A stretch of DNA of 64,000 nt from Deefgea chitinilytica (lineage in GTDB: Bacteria; Pseudomonadota; Gammaproteobacteria; Burkholderiales; Chitinibacteraceae): assembly GCF_016881405.1 (NCBI RefSeq), contig NZ_WOFE01000007.1, positions 80,293-144,292 of the forward strand, read 5' to 3'. Below the pieces are notes generated by a model, which did not search any database, had not been told where the DNA came from, and saw nothing but the letters and a program-made list of their open reading frames with translations. The translations under genes and the position numbers were made by a program. Within the stretch, counting starts at the first letter, position 1; the number at the start of each line of letters is the position of its first letter. Shown here piece by piece: positions 53,576 through 61,227 of the stretch.

Positions 53576-54628
53576 ATGCCTATTTTTCGTACATTAATTT
53601 CTCGCTGGCGGGTGCTGAAACATCCTGTGTTTTTGTACCAGCACTTTCGCGTTATTCATACGCTAAGAGTCGCGCTCGCCTTTTTGTTTGGCGGGGCGAT
53701 TGATATTTATTTTGCAATTCCGTACGGCACGTGGACCTTGGTGGCGATTGTGGTGTTGATGGGAAATATGCCCACCCAAGGTGATATTTCGCGCAAATCT
53801 GGGCAAAGAGTGTTGGGTACTTTTTATGGTGCGTTAGCTGGATTGATGGCGGTGTTGTTTTATCTTGTGACGCCTTGGTTGGGTTTCATGTGGATGATTT
53901 TATTGATTGCTTTAAGCGCTTATCACGCACTGGGCAAAAATGGTGAGGCCGCTGTGGTTGCGGGTGTCACGACAGTGATGGTCGGGGGCTTGGGGGAAAC
54001 GGCGATTGAAGAGTCATTCTGGCGTTTGGGCAATGTGGTGATTGGCGCGATTGTTGCGATGATTTTTGCCAATTTATTGCCTACCCGAGCAATTGATCGC
54101 TGGCGATTGATGTTGGCCGAAAATTTACGCGATATTGCATTGGTATATCGCCAGATTAGTTTGAACCCGCAGTTGGATATTGAGCCTACGCTGGAGCGCA
54201 TCAATGCACGGATGAAAAAAATGCGCTCGCTGATTGCCGCCGCCGCTAAAGAATCGGGGCAAAAAAGCCATACTTTTGAAACACTGCATCGCTATCACCG
54301 CATATTATTTTTGTTGCTGGAGCGGATGTCGGTTGCTGCCGCAGAAGCGCCCATCCTGACGGAAAATCGACGGCTTCGATCAGGCATTTTTCGTTCTTTA
54401 ATGCGTTCAGCACGGATGCTACGTTTTTTGCGTCGCGATTCGCAGTACGGTACAGAACTATTGAAAGCCTTGTCGCTGATTGATGAAGTTGATTTTTTGA
54501 CGCAGGAGTTTGCGCAAGTGAGCGCCAATATTGCGGATGAGTTGCAGTTGCTGGTGCCGATTGTGGTGCAAACTCACCATCCACTGTCGCAGTTGCAGCC
54601 CGCCGCTCCTCGGTTTTTGAAAAAATAG
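53576..54628 (+). CDS. FUSC-family membrane protein (aromatic acid exporter-like)
   Basis: A 350-residue protein. The first half has about six membrane helices in FUSC style (RVALAFLFGGAIDIYFAIP, GTWTLVAIVVLMGNMPTQG, VLGTFYGALAGLMAVLFYL), and the C-terminal 180 residues are a cytoplasmic helical domain. Relatives (YccS, AaeB) export aromatic or fatty acids; the substrate here is not evident. It follows the DUF2917 gene by 56 bases and may be controlled by the divergent LysR gene. Confidence 0.85.
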   Translation: MPIFRTLISRWRVLKHPVFLYQHFRVIHTLRVALAFLFGGAIDIYFAIPYGTWTLVAIVVLMGNMPTQGDISRKSGQRVLGTFYGALAGLMAVLFYLVTPWLGFMWMILLIALSAYHALGKNGEAAVVAGVTTVMVGGLGETAIEESFWRLGNVVIGAIVAMIFANLLPTRAIDRWRLMLAENLRDIALVYRQISLNPQLDIEPTLERINARMKKMRSLIAAAAKESGQKSHTFETLHRYHRILFLLLERMSVAAAEAPILTENRRLRSGIFRSLMRSARMLRFLRRDSQYGTELLKALSLIDEVDFLTQEFAQVSANIADELQLLVPIVVQTHHPLSQLQPAAPRFLKK

Positions 54629-54726
54629 TTTCGGGCTTGCTGGCTTTTGGCCTGCTGCCGCGTGCTTACTGCAGGCCAAAAGCCGTACCAACACGGCTGG
54701 CAAACTAAACGCTAAAAAAATCTAGC

Positions 54727-54948
54727 TTATGCTGCGGCCACGACGTGGATTTCTTCACCCAATAGTTTGACGACCATTCCGGGGCGAATTTTGGCGGTTT
54801 TGCGGCTTTCGAGTACGCCATCCACTTCGACCAAACCTTCCGCGACCATAAGTTTCGCCGCGCCACCAGAGTGCGCGATGCCCAGATTTTTGATTAAATC
54901 ACAGAGTGCGATGTATTCATTTTTGAGTTCAAAAGTTTGGATTGCCAT
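54727..54948 (-). CDS. S4-domain RNA-binding protein (YbcJ type)
   Basis: A 73-residue free-standing S4 domain: ALCDLIKNLGIAHSGGAAKL, VAEGLVEVDGVLESRKTAKI and RPGMVVKLLGEEIHV. Such proteins bind structured RNA, probably ribosomal. ATG 54948 has AAGGAAAG just upstream; an extended frame to 55005 is not required. It lies downstream of maf on the same strand, 77 bases away. Confidence 0.9.
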   Translation of the reverse strand: MAIQTFELKNEYIALCDLIKNLGIAHSGGAAKLMVAEGLVEVDGVLESRKTAKIRPGMVVKLLGEEIHVVAAA

Positions 54949-55025
54949 GGTCTTTCCTTCAATGTATTTGTGTATAGCCATTGCTAAATAATGCTCTTGG
55001 TGCAATACCCACGGTTTTCGTTTGG

Positions 55026-55616
55026 TTAGTCTGCCAAAATGCCTAAGCCGTGCTTGGCCAATAATGCGGCGGTATCGTGCAAAGGCAAACCCATTACGCC
55101 TGTGAAACTACCGTCCAGATGTGCGACAAACACGCCGCCCAAGCCTTGAATGCCATAGGCGCCGGCTTTGTCCATCGGCTCGCCACTAGCGATGTAGCTG
55201 GCGATTTGCGCGTCGGTCAGCTCGGCAAACGTAACACGGCTGACGCATAAACGGGTCTCGATGCCGGATTGATCTTTGAGTGCCAAACTGGTTAGTACTT
55301 CGTGCGTTTGGCCTGAGAGCTTGCGTAGCATCGCGGCAGCATCGGCAGCATCGACGGGCTTGCCTAAAATTTCATTGGCAAAGATCACCGAGGTGTCGGA
55401 GGCTAGCACGGGCTTGAGTGCCAGCCCCATTGCTTCCAGATGTTGCCAGCCCGATTCGGCCTTTTCAACCGCCATTCGGAGAACATAGTCACGCGGATTT
55501 TCCTTGGGCAGCGGCGTTTCATCAATCGGTGCCGCAATGCGTTCGAAAATCACGCCGGTTTGTGCCAGCAGTTCTTTGCGGCGTGGGCTGCCGGAAGCCA
55601 GATAAAGTTGGGTCAT
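55026..55616 (-). CDS. maf: Maf-family nucleoside triphosphate pyrophosphatase (dTTP/UTP type)
   Basis: A 196-residue house-cleaning enzyme that hydrolyses non-canonical or surplus nucleoside triphosphates. The N-terminal LASGSPRRKELLAQTG, ASDTSVI, LGKPVD and DKAGAYGIQGLG motifs are all present, of the YhdE-like subgroup. The start overlaps the stop of the small membrane gene by 4 bases; order rlmH-membrane protein-maf suggests one unit. Confidence 0.93.
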   Translation of the reverse strand: MTQLYLASGSPRRKELLAQTGVIFERIAAPIDETPLPKENPRDYVLRMAVEKAESGWQHLEAMGLALKPVLASDTSVIFANEILGKPVDAADAAAMLRKLSGQTHEVLTSLALKDQSGIETRLCVSRVTFAELTDAQIASYIASGEPMDKAGAYGIQGLGGVFVAHLDGSFTGVMGLPLHDTAALLAKHGLGILAD

Positions 55617-55843
55617 AAAGTTGAAGCCAATTGAGCCAGAAAGAAAGTTGTAATTAGCCAGCAGGCAATATTGATCTTATTTAACGGTGGAGGCTGTTTT
55701 TTCCACATTTGCCACACGCCACAAGCTAGCAGATATATAACGACGATGAAGGCGTACAGCATCAGCACCACCAGTCCTCGCTCCCCAAAATCGCCAAAAA
55801 GCGCAAATAGCGCCATCAAAATCAAGGGGAATGCATAGGCCAC
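55613..55843 (-). CDS. small membrane protein between rlmH and maf
   Basis: A 76-residue protein with two or three hydrophobic segments (FPLILMALFALFG, GLVVLMLYAFIVVIYLLACG, INIACWLITTFFLAQLAS) and a basic, Pro-rich loop (WKKQPPPLNK). It is 10 bases after rlmH and overlaps maf by 4 bases, which supports expression. No family is recognised. Confidence 0.7.
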   Translation of the reverse strand: MAYAFPLILMALFALFGDFGERGLVVLMLYAFIVVIYLLACGVWQMWKKQPPPLNKINIACWLITTFFLAQLASTL

Positions 55844-55853
55844 GATGACATCC

Positions 55854-56324
55854 TTATTCGCGATGGTAGGGGTGATTATTGATGATTGATACGGCGCGGT
55901 ACAGTTGTTCAGCCAGCAAAACGCGCACCATGCCGTGCGGCATGGTCATCGCGGAAAGTTGCAGTAATTGATCGGCACGCTGCTTGATACGCGGATCAAG
56001 CCCATCGGTACCGCCGATAATAAACACGGTTTCACGGCCATCAATTTGCCACTCCTTCATATGTTCGGCGAGCTTCATCGTGGTCCAGTTCGCGCCGCGC
56101 TCGTCGAGCGCTAGCACGCGCGCACCGTCAGGAATGCTGGCTAGAATCCGCTCGGCTTCTTCTGCCATCACTTGCTGCGGCGTGCGGGCGCTAATGCGTT
56201 TATCGGGTTTGAGTTCGGTCAGTGTCAACGCGAAATCGCGCGGCATACGTTTGGCGTATTCGTTGTAGCCTTCGGTAATCCAGTTCGGCATTTTGTGGCC
56301 GACGGCGATTAATTGCAGTTTCAT
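55854..56324 (-). CDS. rlmH: 23S rRNA pseudouridine-1915 N3-methyltransferase
   Basis: SPOUT-class methyltransferase acting on helix 69 of 23S rRNA in the assembled 70S ribosome. It is 156 residues, exact family size. It starts [16 protein letters not shown] and has the knot motifs [11 protein letters not shown] and [17 protein letters not shown], with the C-terminal NNHPYHRE. It heads the rlmH-small protein-maf unit. Confidence 0.97.
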   Translation of the reverse strand: MKLQLIAVGHKMPNWITEGYNEYAKRMPRDFALTLTELKPDKRISARTPQQVMAEEAERILASIPDGARVLALDERGANWTTMKLAEHMKEWQIDGRETVFIIGGTDGLDPRIKQRADQLLQLSAMTMPHGMVRVLLAEQLYRAVSIINNHPYHRE

Positions 56325-56380
56325 AAGATGTTGTCGTGTTGTTTTTGACGATGGTAACAGAAGTGCCTAGAGAAAATGAA

Positions 56381-56406
56381 AACAGCCCATCGCTTGACGG
56401 GCTGTT
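56381..56406 (-). terminator. terminator of the TolC-like gene
   Basis: AACAGCCC (56381-56388) pairs with GGGCTGTT (56399-56406); on the minus strand TTCATTTTC follows. It is moderately strong. Confidence 0.65.
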
Positions 56407-56440
56407 GCTTTGCTGCGGAATTACTAAATCCGAGCGGGTT

Positions 56441-58264
56441 TTATTCGCTGCGACCGCTGGTAACGCGTTCGCGTTTGATCTTCCATTTGCCGCCTTCGCT
56501 GACCAACTCCAAGGTTTTCTCAACGACATCTTGGTAGTTTTTCGAGCTGTAGTTTTGCTTAAAGGTCACGTCTGCACGATCTTTGCTCACATTGCTGCAA
56601 CTAAAGTTTTCAAATTTCAGCGTGATCTCACCGTCTTTGCCAAGGCGAGTACGGCGTTTGGCTTCCCAATCAGCGCGGGTACGGCCTGCGCCGACGTCAA
56701 ATTGGCTGCTATACAGCGCTAAATATTCATCCGCTTTTTTGCCAGACCATTGTGTGCGCCAGTTTTCTACAAATTCGGTAACCGATTTATCGCAGCTATT
56801 ATTTGCGGTTGGGGTGCTTGCGGTTGGTGTTGGTGCCGGTAGGGGCTCAATGACGCGAGGTGGTCGCGCCGCAAGCGCGGCTTCACGATCAAGCGGTACC
56901 GCTGCAATCAATGCGCCCGAGCAATTAATCGCTTCATCTTCCGCCAAATTGTCGCCTAAATCACTGTCTGGCGAGGTATTTTCTAGTGGTGAAATCTGTA
57001 GAGCTGAGAGTAATTGATGCGATTGTGTTAAAACACGGGCATATGACAGTCGGTGATCAAATTCGGCGCGCACCAGAGCACGTTTTGCTTCAAATAACTC
57101 ATTTTCAGTATCCAATACGTCGAGCAATGAGCGCTGACCAATATCAAATTGCTTACGGAATGCATCACGCGCTTTTTCGGTGGACAGTACGTGTTGATCG
57201 AGGTATTTGAGTTGTTCTTTTAGGCGATAGGTGTCATTCCAGGCGATTTGCGTAGTTTGGCGAATATCGCGGCAAGTTTTGTCCCGCATTTCTTGGGCGA
57301 TATTGAATTGTTCGGCGTATTGACTAACCCGTGCAGTATCGCTGCCGCCGCGGAACAAATTGTAATTCATGACTAATTGAATTTTGCCATCTTTAAAGCT
57401 GCCATCGATATTGTCGCGGTTATTTTCATAACCTTGGCTGGCACGCAGTTCAAACTGTGGGTAGAACGTGCTTTTTTTACTTTGTGCTTCGGCACGTGCT
57501 GCGCGAATATTGTAAACCGAGGCGCGGAACGCTGGATTTTGTACGATACGTTCTTTTAATTCGGTTAGGTTTTGTGGCGCTTTTTCGGCGAAGTTCGGCA
57601 CTTCACTCATTTTTTCTTGTGGAATAGTTCCGGTGAGGCGCTCGTAGCGTGCAGATACATCGTGCAGATTCGATGACTCGGTGAGCCAGTTTGATTCAGC
57701 TAAGGCTAAGCGACCAGACGCGGTTTCAAGGTCAACACGGCGGCCAACGCCAGCATTCACGCGTTCTTGAATTTGATTAAATGTTTCTTGGTGAATTGCG
57801 AAATTTTCGCTAGCGAGTGCGACCAGTTGGCGGTAACGCAGTACATCTAAATACGCATTGGTTGTTTCTAGCGCAGCCGCATCACTGGCGGCCAATAAGT
57901 CGTAATAGCGTGTTAATTTGCCATAACCCAGACGACGGACTTCGTCACGAGTAGCAAAACCATCAAACAGCATTTGGCGCAGCTCAATAGAGACACCTGG
58001 ATGGCTAAAACTTTCGCTATCGACTTTGGGACGATCTTGCCGTTCAATCCCTGCATAGCCTAAGACATCGATTTTTGGATAATAATTACCACGAGCAACG
58101 TCTTGCTCATTGCCCGCAGCGCGAAACGCGAGCCACTTGGCGCGGACTTCTGGATTGCGAAGGACGGTTTGCTCTACCGCATCACGTAAATTGCTAGCAG
58201 CAAAAGTTGTTGAACTGCCACAAGTGATCAGTAAAAGCGCAAGTGTTTTTAGTTTCATGTTCAT
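56441..58264 (-). CDS. TolC-family outer-membrane channel with a C-terminal NTF2-like domain
   Basis: A 607-residue exported protein, signal peptide about residues 1-22 (LKTLALLLITCGSSTTFAA). Residues about 25-435 are a TolC/LapE-type channel (LRDAVEQTVLRNPEVRAKWL, NLFRGGSDTARVSQYAEQFN, FDIGQRSLLDVLDTENELFE, VRAEFDHRLSYARVL). A Pro/Ala/Thr linker follows, and then about 110 residues of NTF2/SnoaL-like fold (FVENWRTQWSGKKADEYLAL, ADWEAKRRTRLGKDG, VTFKQNYSSKNYQDVVEKTL) ending in SGRSE. The tail is not a normal part of TolC proteins. Divergent from lapG-lapD, it is likely the outer-membrane part of the type I secretion system for the giant adhesin. ABC and membrane-fusion genes are not seen here. 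ATG 58264 is preferred; 58258 is possible. Confidence 0.85.
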   Translation of the reverse strand: MNMKLKTLALLLITCGSSTTFAASNLRDAVEQTVLRNPEVRAKWLAFRAAGNEQDVARGNYYPKIDVLGYAGIERQDRPKVDSESFSHPGVSIELRQMLFDGFATRDEVRRLGYGKLTRYYDLLAASDAAALETTNAYLDVLRYRQLVALASENFAIHQETFNQIQERVNAGVGRRVDLETASGRLALAESNWLTESSNLHDVSARYERLTGTIPQEKMSEVPNFAEKAPQNLTELKERIVQNPAFRASVYNIRAARAEAQSKKSTFYPQFELRASQGYENNRDNIDGSFKDGKIQLVMNYNLFRGGSDTARVSQYAEQFNIAQEMRDKTCRDIRQTTQIAWNDTYRLKEQLKYLDQHVLSTEKARDAFRKQFDIGQRSLLDVLDTENELFEAKRALVRAEFDHRLSYARVLTQSHQLLSALQISPLENTSPDSDLGDNLAEDEAINCSGALIAAVPLDREAALAARPPRVIEPLPAPTPTASTPTANNSCDKSVTEFVENWRTQWSGKKADEYLALYSSQFDVGAGRTRADWEAKRRTRLGKDGEITLKFENFSCSNVSKDRADVTFKQNYSSKNYQDVVEKTLELVSEGGKWKIKRERVTSGRSE

Positions 58265-58394
58265 CGTTTCCAAAAATCCAGCTAGTAAGGCCACCTTGGT
58301 GAGTGGGTTTCTTTTATTATTCGCGTGTTTAAGTATTCAATTTTGCTACTATAGGTAGATAGATAAACTATTTCACCCACATTATTGTCACTGT

Positions 58395-59084
58395 ATGCCA
58401 ATAAAACTACTCCCTATCCGAATTTGCCTTGGCCGGACTGTTTTGTCCTTGGCAATGGTATGGGGTGGGGTTGCATTTTCGGCATCAGATTATGACACGT
58501 TGATCAAACTGGCGCAGCAGCGTTATGGGGCAAATGCGGCTAAAACAGCAGTTGAATTGCAGCAGTTAATTGCGTCGAGTCGTTCATTGTCTGAAATTGA
58601 TAAGCTAAAACGAATTAATGAGTTTATCAATCGAAAGTTTCAATTTGTTGATGATTCAGTTTTATGGAAACAGGCCGATTATTGGGCTACACCACTCGAA
58701 ATGATGGGCAAATCAGCAGGTGATTGTGAAGATTTCGCCATTATCAAATATACCGCCTTAAAAGATATTGGGGTTTCTACTGATAAATTAAGGCTGAGTT
58801 ATGTGAAGGCAAAGATCGGTGGTGTGAATAGCAATGTGAGTCAGGCGCATATGGTTTTAACTTATTATGCCGAGCCCGATGCTGAGCCATTAATTTTGGA
58901 TAATCTAATTACGGAAATACGTCCTGCGAGCCGTAGACCTGATTTAACACCCGTTTTTAGCTTTAATCATGAAGGTGTATTTGCAGGCTCTGGTGTAAAA
59001 CCATCGGCATCGATTGATCGTTTATCTCGTTGGAAAGATGTGTTACTCAGAATGCAAGCAGATGGAATTGATTATAAGGAATGA
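58395..59084 (+). CDS. lapG: periplasmic adhesin-cleaving protease LapG
   Basis: Transglutaminase-like cysteine protease of 229 residues with an N-terminal signal peptide. The catalytic triad is C111 (GDCEDFA), H152 (AHMVLTY) and D169 (LDNL); acidic residues D110 and E112 beside the Cys correspond to the calcium-binding site of Pseudomonas LapG. It cleaves the N-terminal part of the large adhesin unless LapD holds it when c-di-GMP is high. lapD starts 5 bases after its stop. Confidence 0.94.
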   Translation: MPIKLLPIRICLGRTVLSLAMVWGGVAFSASDYDTLIKLAQQRYGANAAKTAVELQQLIASSRSLSEIDKLKRINEFINRKFQFVDDSVLWKQADYWATPLEMMGKSAGDCEDFAIIKYTALKDIGVSTDKLRLSYVKAKIGGVNSNVSQAHMVLTYYAEPDAEPLILDNLITEIRPASRRPDLTPVFSFNHEGVFAGSGVKPSASIDRLSRWKDVLLRMQADGIDYKE

Positions 59085-59088
59085 CACA

Positions 59089-60996
59089 GTGTCTTTAATT
59101 CGTCAGATGTTAGTGCTAATTATTATTTCCACCTTGCTGGCATTTTCTGTCAGTTTGGTGGTGAGTACAGTCAGCGCACGAAATTATTTAGAGCAGCAGT
59201 TATACACACAAAGCTCTGACAATGCCTCATCTTTGGCGCTTTCTTTATCGCAACAAACCGGTGATCCTGCGATGATGGAATTAATGACCTCTGCTTTATT
59301 TGATTCGGGGCATTTTGAATTAATTCGTTTTCGTGATCCACATAAAAAAATAATTATTGAGTTAAAAAATCAAGATATCTCGAGCAAAGTGCCAGCTTGG
59401 TTTATTTCTGCTTTTCCGATTCAGGTCACTTCTGGACAAGCATTGGTGAGTCAAGGTTGGAAACAAGCGGGTAGTGTTGAAGTGCGCGCACATTCTAAAT
59501 TTGCGTATGAATCGCTGTGGAATGGGGCGGTGAAGTTATTTTTTGCGATTATGGGGGGCGGGATCATCGTCGCTTTTTTGGTGCGATTTATGTTCAACCG
59601 TGTACGCCAGCCGATTAGAGATATGGTTGGGCAAGCCGAGGCGATTAGCGAACGGCGCTTTATCACGATTGCTGAGCCACCTTATGTCGAGTTACGCCGA
59701 GTGGTCGTGGCCATGAATAGTATGGTGATGCGCGTGAAATCGATGTTTGATGAGCAATCAGAGCGAATCGATCAATTGAATCATTCGATTAATCGAGACA
59801 GCGTAACAGGCTTGGCAAATCGTAATTTTTTCATGGCACGCTTATCGGGCTTATTGCATGACGAAGACCGTGCTAGTCATGGTTTCTTACTATTGATTCG
59901 TTTGAAAGATTTGGCGGCTTTAAATCAGCGCCTAGGGCGACAACAAACCGATGCGTTGTTGAACCAAATTGCCGCAGTTCTGGCGCATTGGGATGATGAG
60001 GGTGAAGACTGGATTGCCGCTCGTTTGAATGGCGCTGATTTTGCATTGGCGACACCGATGCTGGAGCAAGCCGCTGAGTTTGTTGATTCATTATTAGCCA
60101 CCTTGGCTCAGCAATCGGACGTCGAAGACTTCATTCATATTGGGTACACTGAATTTAGTAAGCATGAAGCAGTGAGTGCTATTTTGACTCGTGCCGATGC
60201 TGCGCTCGCGCAAGCGGAAAGCCGTGGCGTGGTGAGTGCGGTGGCGGCTGTGGTTGATTGGGCACCGATTAAAAATCCGAATACCGCTTGGCGTGAGCGA
60301 TTGTTGCACGCGATACAAAGTGAGCAACTGGTTGTGCAGAAATATCCTGTAATTGATTGGCAGGGGCGGTTGATTCACCAAGAGTTGATGCTGCGCATGC
60401 CTGATACCGATGGTTCGTCTTTGTTGAGTGCGGGCATTTTTATGCCTTTTGCTAAGCGCTTAGGGCTGACTTCTGAGCTGGATTTAGCCGCGATTCGTTT
60501 GGCAATTGCCGAGTTAAAACGCAATTCGTATGCTTGCGCTGTGAATCTTGACATCGAATCACTCAGTAGTTTGTCATTCCGCGCTGAGCTCGCAAAATTG
60601 CTACAGACATTGCCTGAAGCGGTGCGAACTCGTTTGTGGCTCGAAATTAATAGCAATGGTTTTCAACAAGAGTTTGAGTCGTTAGCTGTCTTTGCCGCAG
60701 AAATGAATCAAGCTGGCGTTAAAGTGGGGATCGAGCATTTTGGCCGCTCAACAAGTGGCATGCTGCGGCTGTATGACTTACCACTGAGCTACATTAAAAT
60801 CGATGGTAGTTATATTCATGAAATTGACCAGCACACCGGTAATCAACAGCTACTGAAAGAAATTGTCAAAATGGCCACGAGTCTAGGGGTAGATACGATT
60901 GCAGAGCAAGTTCGTACCGAAGGAGAGTGGCACAAACTACAAGCACTGGGCTTAAGTGGTGCGACAGGGTCGATTACAAATTCTAAAATGAACTGA
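59089..60996 (+). CDS. lapD: c-di-GMP receptor LapD (degenerate GGDEF-EAL)
   Basis: A 635-residue inner-membrane receptor from a GTG start (59089, AGGA 8 bases upstream; an upstream ATG at 59014 lies inside lapG and is rejected). The N-terminus MSLIRQML matches the family. Two membrane helices (about 8-28 and 148-168) bracket a periplasmic LapD domain that contains QGWKQAG with the Trp known to contact LapG. HAMP follows, then GGDEF (site NGADF, inactive) and EAL (HQELMLR in place of EAL, inactive) domains. c-di-GMP binding to EAL should recruit LapG. Together with lapG and the adhesin it forms the attachment switch. Confidence 0.94.
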   Translation: MSLIRQMLVLIIISTLLAFSVSLVVSTVSARNYLEQQLYTQSSDNASSLALSLSQQTGDPAMMELMTSALFDSGHFELIRFRDPHKKIIIELKNQDISSKVPAWFISAFPIQVTSGQALVSQGWKQAGSVEVRAHSKFAYESLWNGAVKLFFAIMGGGIIVAFLVRFMFNRVRQPIRDMVGQAEAISERRFITIAEPPYVELRRVVVAMNSMVMRVKSMFDEQSERIDQLNHSINRDSVTGLANRNFFMARLSGLLHDEDRASHGFLLLIRLKDLAALNQRLGRQQTDALLNQIAAVLAHWDDEGEDWIAARLNGADFALATPMLEQAAEFVDSLLATLAQQSDVEDFIHIGYTEFSKHEAVSAILTRADAALAQAESRGVVSAVAAVVDWAPIKNPNTAWRERLLHAIQSEQLVVQKYPVIDWQGRLIHQELMLRMPDTDGSSLLSAGIFMPFAKRLGLTSELDLAAIRLAIAELKRNSYACAVNLDIESLSSLSFRAELAKLLQTLPEAVRTRLWLEINSNGFQQEFESLAVFAAEMNQAGVKVGIEHFGRSTSGMLRLYDLPLSYIKIDGSYIHEIDQHTGNQQLLKEIVKMATSLGVDTIAEQVRTEGEWHKLQALGLSGATGSITNSKMN

Positions 60997-61177
60997 GGTA
61001 TTTGTCTGGAGTTTTTATTGATCAATGATTCTGTGCCAATACCTTGTTGCTTTTCTAGGTTCTTGCTGGGGTGTCGTCAATTTAGGCAATTTGGATTAGG
61101 TACTTAGTTTTATAACTGAATGGGTCAGTGTCATATTCCAAGTTTGTGTGAGCATCGTGAATATGAGTTTCAAAGTT

Positions 61178-61210
61178 AAAAAAGGCCAACTGACGAAGTT
61201 GGCCTTTTTA
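61178..61210. terminator. bidirectional intrinsic terminator
   Basis: AAAAAGGCCAAC, loop TGACGAA, GTTGGCCTTTTT (61179-61190 with 61198-61209). It serves converging lapD and the adhesin gene. Confidence 0.9.
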
Positions 61211-61227
61211 TTGCAATGACTGGTGAC

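Noticed and set aside
59014..59088. lapD start at 59014
   Set aside because: It lies inside lapG in another frame; GTG 59089 has a ribosome site and gives the family N-terminus MSLIRQ.
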